NCBI GenBank assembly: GCA_030150085.1
Contig: JASLGJ010000433.1
Location: 1 to 8,238, forward strand
DNA: 8,238 nt
Source: Candidatus Elarobacter sp.
Lineage (GTDB): Bacteria > Vulcanimicrobiota > Vulcanimicrobiia > Vulcanimicrobiales > Vulcanimicrobiaceae
Direction of reading: 5' to 3'
Each line of letters begins with the position of its first letter. The stretch's first letter is position 1. Under the pieces are notes generated by a model. It had not been told where the DNA came from, made no database searches, and saw only the letters and a program-made list of their open reading frames with translations. Shown here in pieces: positions 1 through 5,603 of this stretch. Position numbers and translations under genes: made by a program.

Positions 1-1
1 G

Positions 2-541
2 TCCAACGTGTTCTCGCTGCAGCTCCTGGCCCGCAACGCGCAGCGCGCGTTCGCCCCGCGCCCGCTCGGACCCGGCCCGACCGACCGGGACACGCTGCCC
101 GCGCTGGACGTGCTGCGCGCGGACGGGTCGCTCGGCTTCTCGCAAAAGCACGGCGAGGCGTGGTCGCCCGCGAGCTCGCGCGCCGATGCGCTGGCGCGCG
201 GGACGCAGGCGCGCGGCTGGGGCTGGACCGCCGACCCGGCCCGCATCGAGGCCTTCGGGCGGCTGCTGGACTATCTCGCGGCGCGCAACGTGCACGTGGT
301 GGTCGCGATCATGCCGCATCACCCGCTGTTCTGGCTGACCATCGCCGGCTCGCAGTTCGGCAGCGGCATGGCGAGCCTGGAGCGGCAGACGCGCGCGCTG
401 GGCGCGGCGCACGGCGCGGACGTGGTGGGCAGCTTCGACCCCGCCGCCGCGGGCTGCCCCGAGGCGAACTTCCGCGACTACATCCACTTCACGACGCCCT
501 GCCTGAAGACCGTCTTCGCCAAGATCGCGCTGCAGCGGTAG
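2..541 (+). CDS. SGNH/DltD-type (DUF1574-like) protein, C-terminal part, 5' end outside window
   Basis: Partial gene: the frame is open to the left edge, so the GTG at 8 is probably internal. About 179 residues are visible. Family features seen: a beta-strand followed by a Pro/His motif (VVVAIMPHHPLFW, near nt 295-333), as in DltD/DUF1574 proteins where 'PPvhP' follows a hydrophobic strand, and a late D-x-x-H motif (DYIH, nt 476-487) that matches the block V Asp-His pair of SGNH hydrolases. The block I serine would lie upstream of the window. Known family role: SGNH-fold partners of MBOAT proteins act on the outer face of the membrane, moving or hydrolysing acyl groups on cell-envelope polymers (DltD, AlgJ/AlgX). 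The stop lies 9 bases before the MBOAT gene, so co-transcription is very likely. I infer a DltD-like partner role. A plain peptidoglycan/alginate-type O-acetylation partner is the alternative. No signal peptide or anchor can be assessed because the N-terminus is missing. Confidence 0.72.
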   Translation, partial: SNVFSLQLLARNAQRAFAPRPLGPGPTDRDTLPALDVLRADGSLGFSQKHGEAWSPASSRADALARGTQARGWGWTADPARIEAFGRLLDYLAARNVHVVVAIMPHHPLFWLTIAGSQFGSGMASLERQTRALGAAHGADVVGSFDPAAAGCPEANFRDYIHFTTPCLKTVFAKIALQR

Positions 542-550
542 ACGGCGGCC

Positions 551-2044
551 GTGCCGTTCCAGTCGTACGCCTTCCTGTTCGCGTTCCTGCCGCTGACCGT
601 GGCGGGCTACTACGCCTGCGCGCGGGCGTTCGGCTACCGGCGCGCGCGCTGGTGGCTGGTCGCCGCGTCGCTGGTGTTCTACGGCTGGTACAGCCTGCCG
701 GCGCTAGGACTGCTGCTGCTCTCGGTCGGCTTCAACTACGGGGCGAGCGTGCTGATGGCGCGCCGGCGCGCGCAGGCCGGCCGGCTGCTGGCGGCGGCGG
801 TGGTCGCGAACCTCCTCTACCTGGGCAGCTTCAAGTACCTCAACTTCGCGATCGACAACCTCAACGCGCTGGGGCACTTCGCGCTGGCCCACGTGGCGCT
901 GATCTTCCCGCTCGGGATCAGCTTCTACACGTTCTTCCAGATCGCGTACCTGGTCGAGTTCCGCAACGCCGAGAGCGCGCCCGACCGGCCCGGCGCGTAC
1001 GCCCTCTTCGCGTGCTTCTTCCCGTACGTCACCGCCGGGCCGCTGGTGAACCGGCGCGACATGCTGCCCCAGCTCGCGGCCGGCCTGGCGGTGGAGCAGC
1101 CGCTCGCGGTGCGCGTCCTGGTCGGGCTGACCGCGCTCTCGTTCGGGCTGTTCAGCAAGCTGGTCGTCGCCGACGGCCTCGCGCCCGGCGTCAACGCGGT
1201 GCACGCCGAGCTGCACGCCGGCGGCGCGCTGAGCTCCAGCGACGCGCTCTACGCGCTGGCGGCCTACCCGCTCCAGCTCTACTTCGACTTCGCCGGCTAC
1301 AGCACGGTCGCGCTGGGCCTGGCATACATGCTGGGGTTCCGGCTGCCGCTCAACTTCAACCGCCCCTTCCGGGCCGACTCGATCGTCGAGTACTGGCGCC
1401 GCTGGCACATGACGATGACGCGCTTCTTCACCAACTTCGTCTACGCGCCGCTGGCCGTCGGGCTGACCCGCTTCGCGCTGCGCGCGGGCCTGCCCGAGGG
1501 CGCGCGCTTCGCGCTGGTGGTGTTCCTGCCGACGATCTTCACCTTCACCGTGGCGGGGCTGTGGCACGGGGCGGGCTGGACGTTCGTCGTCTTCGGGCTG
1601 ATCCACGGCGTCGCGCTCGCGCTCAACCACGTCTGGCGCGAGTACGAGCTGCCGCGCCTGCCCAAGCCGCTGGCCTGGGCGCTGACCATGCTGGTCGTCG
1701 TGGTCGCGCTGGGATTCTTCCGCGCGGCCTCGGTCGGCGAGGGGCTGGCGCTCCTCGGTGCCGCGCTCGGGCGGGCCGGCACGGGCCAGAACGCGATCGC
1801 GAGCCCGCTGCCGTCGTTCCTGCTGCTCGCCGCGCTGCTGGCCTGCGCGATCGTGCTGCCGACCACGCAGCAGCTGCTGGGCGAGTACCGGCTCGCGCTC
1901 GACGAGGTCGAGCCCGGAGCGGTGCCGTTCGCGCGCTTGCGCTGGGCGCCGTCGGCGGGCTGGATCGCCGCCACCGCGCTGGCCTTCACCATCGCCGTGC
2001 TCTCGATCTCCAGCACGACGGAGTTCCTGTACTACAAGTTCTGA
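551..2044 (+). CDS. MBOAT family membrane O-acyltransferase (AlgI/DltB type)
   Basis: A 497-residue polytopic membrane protein of normal length for AlgI-type MBOATs (about 450-520). The GTG start at 551 is chosen because MPFQSYAFLFAFLPLTV is the characteristic beginning of this family; no good Shine-Dalgarno is visible, so translational coupling to the preceding gene is likely. Family signatures: YPLQLYFDFAGYS and GFRLPLNFNRPF, then WRRWHMTMTRFF with the first conserved His at residue 286, and GLWHGAGWTFVVFGLIHG with the second conserved, presumed catalytic His at residue 339. Many hydrophobic segments are spread through the whole length. Known role: MBOATs of this group receive an activated acyl group on the cytoplasmic side and pass it across the membrane; AlgI handles acetyl, DltB handles D-alanyl from the carrier DltC. 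The sequence alone does not tell the donor. A carrier protein and its loading enzyme in the same operon favour a carrier-bound aminoacyl donor (inference). Confidence 0.95.
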   Translation: MPFQSYAFLFAFLPLTVAGYYACARAFGYRRARWWLVAASLVFYGWYSLPALGLLLLSVGFNYGASVLMARRRAQAGRLLAAAVVANLLYLGSFKYLNFAIDNLNALGHFALAHVALIFPLGISFYTFFQIAYLVEFRNAESAPDRPGAYALFACFFPYVTAGPLVNRRDMLPQLAAGLAVEQPLAVRVLVGLTALSFGLFSKLVVADGLAPGVNAVHAELHAGGALSSSDALYALAAYPLQLYFDFAGYSTVALGLAYMLGFRLPLNFNRPFRADSIVEYWRRWHMTMTRFFTNFVYAPLAVGLTRFALRAGLPEGARFALVVFLPTIFTFTVAGLWHGAGWTFVVFGLIHGVALALNHVWREYELPRLPKPLAWALTMLVVVVALGFFRAASVGEGLALLGAALGRAGTGQNAIASPLPSFLLLAALLACAIVLPTTQQLLGEYRLALDEVEPGAVPFARLRWAPSAGWIAATALAFTIAVLSISSTTEFLYYKF

Positions 2045-2054
2045 CCGGCGCCGC

Positions 2055-2060
2055 GAAAGG
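2055..2060 (+). promoter_or_regulatory. Ribosome binding site of the carrier-protein ligase gene
   Basis: GAAAGG lies 9 bases before the GTG at 2070. This decides the start: the frame is open far upstream into the MBOAT gene, and the next in-frame GTG (2076) has poorer spacing. Confidence 0.6.
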
Positions 2061-2069
2061 CAGTCTCTC

Positions 2070-3302
2070 GTGCCCGTGCTCACCTTTCCGCTCGACGAAC
2101 CCGTCTCGGCCTCGATCGCGGCCGAGCTGGTGAAGGAGTCGGCCTACATCGCGCCCGGCATCCGCGACTTCGCGCTGCGCGACGGCAACCGGCTGGCCGA
2201 GGTGACGATCGACGAGAGCGCCTCGCCCGCGGCGATCGAGGACAAGGTGCGGCGCTACCTGGGCGTCATGCTGAACCGCTTTCGCACCATCGAGCCGAGC
2301 GTGTACGGCGCGTACCGCCGTCCGGGCGGCGATGCCTACCACGCCGACGTGTTCGGCGAGCTGCGGCGGCGCGAGTGGCTGTTCCCGGTCGGCCCGGGCG
2401 CGGTCTCGCTGGCCGGTCCGGCGCTGGCGCTGCACCGCGCGCTCGACCGGCTCTTCGCGCGCGCCTACGCGGCGGAGTTCGGCACGGTCGCGCGCTCGTT
2501 TCCGGCCTCGATGCCGGCCGAGCTGCTGCACGCCTGCGGCTACTTCGACTCGCACCCCAACATGAGCACCTTCGCCACCCACCTGGTCGAGGATCTCGAC
2601 GTCATCGAAGCCTTCCGCGAAGCCAACGAGGAGACGGAAGCCTTCGTGCCGCCGCCCGCGGCGAGCCTCGCACCGCCCGATGTCTGCCTGGTGCCGGCGG
2701 CCTGCTTTCCGTGCTATCCCACCTACGCCGGCCGCACGCTGGAGGCCGAGGGAATCGCGCTGAGCTGGCAGGGCCGGGTCTTCCGCCAGGAGTCGCGCAA
2801 CGCGAACGGCTTGAGCCGCCTGCGCGAGTTCAGCGTGCGCGAGCTGGTGTTCGTCGGTACGGAGCGCTTCGTGCAGGCCGCGCGGCGGCGCGCGCTGGAG
2901 CTGGTCGACGCGCTGTTCCGCCGCTGCGAGCTGTCGTTCGCGATCGCGACCGCGAGCGACCCGTTCTTCGCCACGGTCGCCGCGGCCAAGACGTTCTGGC
3001 AGCAGTCGCAGGAGGTCAAGCACGAGATCCTCGTGCCCTACGCGAGCGGGGCGGGCGACGGTGCGAACGGCGCGAGCGCGGCCGAGCCGACCGTGGCGGT
3101 CGGCTCGGTGAACGATCACGAGAACTTCTTCGGGCGGCGCTTCGCGATCGCCGCGCGCGACGGCGAGCTCGCGCACACCGCGTGCGTGGGGATCGGGATC
3201 GAGCGGCTGATGCTGGCGGTGTTCGCCCAGCACGGCTTCGCGCCGGCGAACTGGCCGCGCGTGCTGAACGAAGCGCTCGCCGCGGCAAGCGAGGAGGTCT
3301 AG
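2070..3302 (+). CDS. Class II synthetase-like amino acid:[carrier protein] ligase
   Basis: A 410-residue enzyme starting at the GTG with GAAAGG upstream. The core is a class II aminoacyl-tRNA synthetase fold of SerRS type. Motif 2 is FRQESRNANGLSRLREFS (residues 238-255, Arg239 the likely ATP contact), followed by RELVFVG. Motif 3 is HTACVGIGIERLMLAVF (369-385, Arg379). The triad Cys212 (PAACFPCYP), Glu258 and Cys372 fits the Cys-Glu-Cys zinc site that binds the substrate amino group in archaeal-type SerRS and in amino acid:carrier protein ligases; NDHENFFG before motif 3 also resembles that family. It lacks the long coiled-coil tRNA arm of SerRS, and only about 30 residues follow motif 3, so there is no anticodon-binding domain. 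Known members (Bradyrhizobium Bll0957 and relatives) load Gly or Ala on the phosphopantetheine of a neighbouring carrier protein using ATP and do not charge tRNA. The gene abuts a carrier protein gene with no gap. Odd points: motif 2 reads more like SerRS/ThrRS (GLSRLREF) than the motif I recall for the known ligases, and an N-terminal region of about 100 residues is of unclear origin. The substrate is not predictable by eye. Confidence 0.85.
   Translation: MPVLTFPLDEPVSASIAAELVKESAYIAPGIRDFALRDGNRLAEVTIDESASPAAIEDKVRRYLGVMLNRFRTIEPSVYGAYRRPGGDAYHADVFGELRRREWLFPVGPGAVSLAGPALALHRALDRLFARAYAAEFGTVARSFPASMPAELLHACGYFDSHPNMSTFATHLVEDLDVIEAFREANEETEAFVPPPAASLAPPDVCLVPAACFPCYPTYAGRTLEAEGIALSWQGRVFRQESRNANGLSRLREFSVRELVFVGTERFVQAARRRALELVDALFRRCELSFAIATASDPFFATVAAAKTFWQQSQEVKHEILVPYASGAGDGANGASAAEPTVAVGSVNDHENFFGRRFAIAARDGELAHTACVGIGIERLMLAVFAQHGFAPANWPRVLNEALAAASEEV
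3291..3297 (+). promoter_or_regulatory. Strong ribosome binding site of the carrier protein gene
   Basis: GAGGAGG, inside the last codons of the ligase gene, 5 bases before the ATG at 3303. It is the strongest Shine-Dalgarno that I see in the window, as would suit a carrier protein needed in excess over its loading enzyme (inference). Confidence 0.75.
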
Positions 3303-3530
3303 ATGCGGCTGGAAGAGGTCTTCGCGGCGGTGCTCAAGGTGCCGCCCGACACGATCGAGGACGGCACGAGCCCCAAGACGCACCAGCGCTGGAGCAGCCT
3401 GCGCCACGTCGAGATCATCGCCCGGCTGGAGCAAGCCTTCGGCGTGCGCTTCAGCAACCCGGAGATCGTCTCGATGACCTCGGTCGGCGCGGTGCGCGAG
3501 ATCCTGGGCCGCAAAGGAGTCGACGCCTAG
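3303..3530 (+). CDS. Small acyl/aminoacyl carrier protein with variant SSL site
   Basis: A 75-residue acidic protein of the usual carrier-protein size (75-85), starting at the ATG directly after the stop of the ligase gene. Predicted helix I is at residues 2-12. The attachment segment is HQRWSSLRHVEIIARLEQAFG (27-47), which aligns with the common W-D-S-L-x-H form; Ser32 is the presumed 4'-phosphopantetheine site and the preceding Asp is replaced by Ser31. The residues after it (Leu33, then an amphipathic helix ending LEQAFGVRFS) follow the helix II/loop pattern of ACPs closely. Known role: a carrier loaded by the adjacent synthetase-like ligase, holding the aminoacyl group as a thioester. In this operon the acceptor could be the MBOAT protein, as DltC serves DltB (inference). 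No phosphopantetheinyl transferase is in the window, so a host enzyme must modify it. It could also serve a different pathway, since CP-ligase pairs elsewhere occur without MBOAT. Confidence 0.87.
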   Translation: MRLEEVFAAVLKVPPDTIEDGTSPKTHQRWSSLRHVEIIARLEQAFGVRFSNPEIVSMTSVGAVREILGRKGVDA

Positions 3531-3578
3531 GCGGCCTCGCCAGGGCGCGCGGCGCGCGGGGCGCGAACCGGGAACGCG

Positions 3579-5345
3579 ATGAGTCGCGTGCCGTTCGCCG
3601 CCGCCTGCGCGCTCGCGCTGCTGGGCCTGCCGCTCCCGTCCGACGCGCAAGCACCGCCGGTTCCTCCGCCGCCGCCCACCCCGCCCCCGCTCGTGTCCCC
3701 GTCAGTGCTGCCGAGCGGCACGCCGCCAGCGAGCGAAGCGCCCCCATCGAGCGCGCCGTCCTCCAGCGTGTCGCCCGCCCCGGGCGCGACGCCCGCGCCC
3801 GGTGAAACACCAGGCGTGACACCGACACCGACCTCGAGCCCGAGCGTGTCGCCGCAGCCGGGCGTGCCGATTCGGATCGACCGCGCGAAGGTCGGCGTGG
3901 TGCCGGGCGGGACGGTGGTGCTGAACGTCGCGGGCGGGGTCGGGCCGCTCACCGCGCAGCCCTCGTTCTCGGGCGTGAGCGCGCGCTACGACCCGCTCGC
4001 GCGCACGCTGACGCTGAGCGGCGGCGCGCCCGGCCGCGGCACCGTCACGCTGACCGATGCCGCGGGCGACGGCGCGAGCGTGGACGTGCTCGTCGCGCCG
4101 CCGGCCGGCGTGGTGCCGGCCGACGTGACGGTGGAGCTGGCCGGCGAGGTCGCGCCGGACTTCGCCGCGAGCCGCATCCAAGCCGCGCTCGACCGGCTCG
4201 CGCAGCGCCGCCCCGGCAGCACCGTCAGCTATGGCGGCGTGACGCTCCCGCCCGCGCTGCGCCCCGGCGACGCGCTCGACGCGCAAGCGCAGGTGCGCGT
4301 CGACGGGCACGACGCGTACGTCGACGCGGCGGGCACGACCGCCGTTCACCTGCGCGTCGCGGCGCTGCCCAGGCTCGACCCGCAGGTGCTGTTCTACAGC
4401 GACGATCCCGAGCGGCTGGGCGCGGGCGCCGACGGGGTGCTGTTCCGCGGCACGGTCGACGCGGCGCGGCCCGCGCGGGCGTACGTCTACCACGTCTCCG
4501 ACACGCCCGGGCGGCGGCTCTATCTCGCCCTGCGCGCGCCCGGCGCGGGCGCACCGAGCGCGAGCACGCGCGTGCAGGTGCTCGGCGCGCTGGCCGGGCC
4601 CAACGACGCGTTCTCGTACGTCGGCCACAGCGCGACGCTGCGCTACCTGCAGACGCGCCCGGCGCAGCAGAGCTACGTCGCGACCGTCACGCCCGACGCG
4701 CCGTACCTGATCGCGCTGGGCGCGCCGATGAAGGCCGGCGAGCTGGTCAACGCGATCCAGGACTTGCGCGTGCTCGAAGGCGGGCCGCTCGAGGTCGCCG
4801 TCGTCGCGGCCGGCAGCGATGCCGCCGCGCTGGCGTATCTCAACGGGCCCGATCTGCCCGGCGACGGACACGGCCGGCGCGGCGAGTTCGCGCTGGACGG
4901 CGTGCCGCCGCTGGCGCTGGCGTACACCGTCGGCGGCGCCGAACCGGAGCCGTTCGTGATCGGCAATCCCACCATTCCTAATCTGCGCCCCGGCGCGCGC
5001 GCGCTGGCGGGCGACTACGGCGTGCTGCGCCCGGTGCAGCTGCAGCTCGCCAACCCGACGCCCGCCCCGCAGAGCGTGTATTTGTACGAGGTCGCGGGCG
5101 GCGGCGGCGCGACGGCGACCTTCCGCTTCGACGGCGATCCCGCCCCGACCAGCGTGCTGTGCGTGAACGATCCGGCCAACCGCTACTTGGTCAAGGAGTT
5201 CGCGCTCGCGCCGGGCGAGACGCGCACCGTCACCGGCGAGTACATGACCGACGGCACCTCGTATTTCCCGGTCGATTTCGGCCTGAGCGCGACGCCGCCG
5301 CTGCCCGTGCCGCCCAAGGCCTGCAACCCGCGACCGCCGGCGTAG
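3579..5345 (+). CDS. Secreted protein of unknown function with Pro-rich linker
   Basis: A 588-residue protein starting at an ATG 48 bases after the carrier protein gene; only a weak purine stretch (GGGAA) precedes it. Residues 1-25 look like a Sec signal peptide (hydrophobic core AAACALALLGLPL, cleavage after AQA at 23-25). Cys10 lies inside the hydrophobic core and does not form a lipobox. Residues 26-97 are a low-complexity linker of Pro, Ser, Thr, Gly and Ala (PPVPPPPPTPPP, then SP/TP repeats). Residues about 98-180 look like an Ig-like/bacterial surface beta domain: short strands, PGGTVVLNVAGGVGPL, and RGTVTLTDAAGDGASVDVLV. The remaining 400 residues are rich in beta strands and Gly/Ala/Pro turns with no motif that I recognise; the mature protein has just two cysteines (528 and 582), a possible disulfide near the C-terminus. 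No transmembrane anchor or sorting signal is seen, so it is probably periplasmic, surface-bound or released. It may share a transcript with the operon upstream, but whether it takes part in the same process is unknown. Confidence 0.8.
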   Translation: MSRVPFAAACALALLGLPLPSDAQAPPVPPPPPTPPPLVSPSVLPSGTPPASEAPPSSAPSSSVSPAPGATPAPGETPGVTPTPTSSPSVSPQPGVPIRIDRAKVGVVPGGTVVLNVAGGVGPLTAQPSFSGVSARYDPLARTLTLSGGAPGRGTVTLTDAAGDGASVDVLVAPPAGVVPADVTVELAGEVAPDFAASRIQAALDRLAQRRPGSTVSYGGVTLPPALRPGDALDAQAQVRVDGHDAYVDAAGTTAVHLRVAALPRLDPQVLFYSDDPERLGAGADGVLFRGTVDAARPARAYVYHVSDTPGRRLYLALRAPGAGAPSASTRVQVLGALAGPNDAFSYVGHSATLRYLQTRPAQQSYVATVTPDAPYLIALGAPMKAGELVNAIQDLRVLEGGPLEVAVVAAGSDAAALAYLNGPDLPGDGHGRRGEFALDGVPPLALAYTVGGAEPEPFVIGNPTIPNLRPGARALAGDYGVLRPVQLQLANPTPAPQSVYLYEVAGGGGATATFRFDGDPAPTSVLCVNDPANRYLVKEFALAPGETRTVTGEYMTDGTSYFPVDFGLSATPPLPVPPKACNPRPPA

Positions 5346-5409
5346 AACGCTTAGCCCATCGCGTTGCATTTGCAGCGCGGAGGTGTCCGACGCGCGGGTG
5401 TAACGGTGC

Positions 5410-5438
5410 TGGACACGGGGCGCGAAACCTGCTACGAA
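5410..5438 (+). promoter_or_regulatory. Possible sigma-70-type promoter of the HAF-like gene
   Basis: TGGACA (5410-5415, 5 of 6 to the -35 consensus), a 17-base spacer, then TACGAA (5433-5438, 3 of 6 to the -10 consensus). It would give a leader of about 160 bases before the ATG at 5604. The spacing is ideal but the -10 is poor, and the sigma preference of this organism is unknown. Confidence 0.3.
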
Positions 5439-5449
5439 TCGGAGACCAA

Positions 5450-5528
5450 TCCCGCGCGCGGCACGGCGGTGCGGCATCGCGTTTCACGCGGCGCCGTTCT
5501 CCCGTCATCGCGCTCGCCGCGCGCGGGA
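5450..5528. repeat. 13-bp perfect inverted repeat with 53-base spacer
   Basis: TCCCGCGCGCGGC (5450-5462) and GCCGCGCGCGGGA (5516-5528) are exact reverse complements. The core CCGCGCGCGG is itself a palindrome, so the same 10-mer also counts as a direct repeat. It falls in the presumed leader of the HAF-like gene, and could be paired binding sites, a long RNA stem, or chance in GC-rich DNA. Confidence 0.6.
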
Positions 5529-5603
5529 ATGGCGTTCTCACGCGCGGAGCGGTGTGCTGGCGGGAGGGCCGCCGCGCCGCGCAGCTTCGAGAAAGAAGAA
5601 GCG

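Larger units (their letters stand above)
5346..5603. other. Intergenic region, 258 bases, no gene
   Basis: Between the unknown secreted protein and the HAF-like gene. It holds a possible promoter (5410-5438), a spaced GTGTCC/GGACAC inverted repeat and a longer 13-bp inverted repeat (5450-5528), listed separately. The reading frame of the downstream gene is open back to 5364, but that segment has no protein-like character and the signal peptide begins at 5604. No clear terminator for the upstream gene is seen. Confidence 0.6.

Noticed and set aside
704..2083. 459-residue minus-strand reading frame
   Set aside because: Antisense shadow of the MBOAT gene, rich in Arg, Glu and Gln with no recognisable motif, typical of GC-rich coding DNA.
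160..2133. 657-residue plus-strand reading frame
   Set aside because: Arg/Ala/Gly-rich shadow of the SGNH and MBOAT genes in another frame. The MBOAT frame has clear family motifs and this one has none.
2070..3302. A true seryl- or threonyl-tRNA synthetase
   Set aside because: No tRNA-binding coiled-coil arm and no C-terminal anticodon-binding domain are present, and a carrier protein gene follows with no gap. Some uncertainty remains because motif 2 is SerRS/ThrRS-like.
3541..3564. GC-rich hairpin between the carrier gene and the secreted protein gene
   Set aside because: Only short alternating GC runs that pair in several registers; no stem long enough to stand out from the base composition and no T-run.
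1986..3650. 554-residue minus-strand reading frame
   Set aside because: Antisense to the ligase and carrier protein genes; composition (Arg, Ala, Gly, His, Asp) is that of a shadow frame.
2375..3805. 476-residue plus-strand reading frame
   Set aside because: Overlaps ligase, carrier and secreted protein genes in another frame; low-complexity Arg/Ala/Gly sequence.
3702..5477. 591-residue minus-strand reading frame
   Set aside because: Antisense shadow of the secreted protein gene, which has a signal peptide and sensible composition on the plus strand.
5364..5603. 80-residue N-terminal extension of the HAF-like protein from a TTG at 5364
   Set aside because: It would bury the signal peptide inside the protein; the ATG at 5604 has a ribosome binding site and begins with a clean signal peptide.
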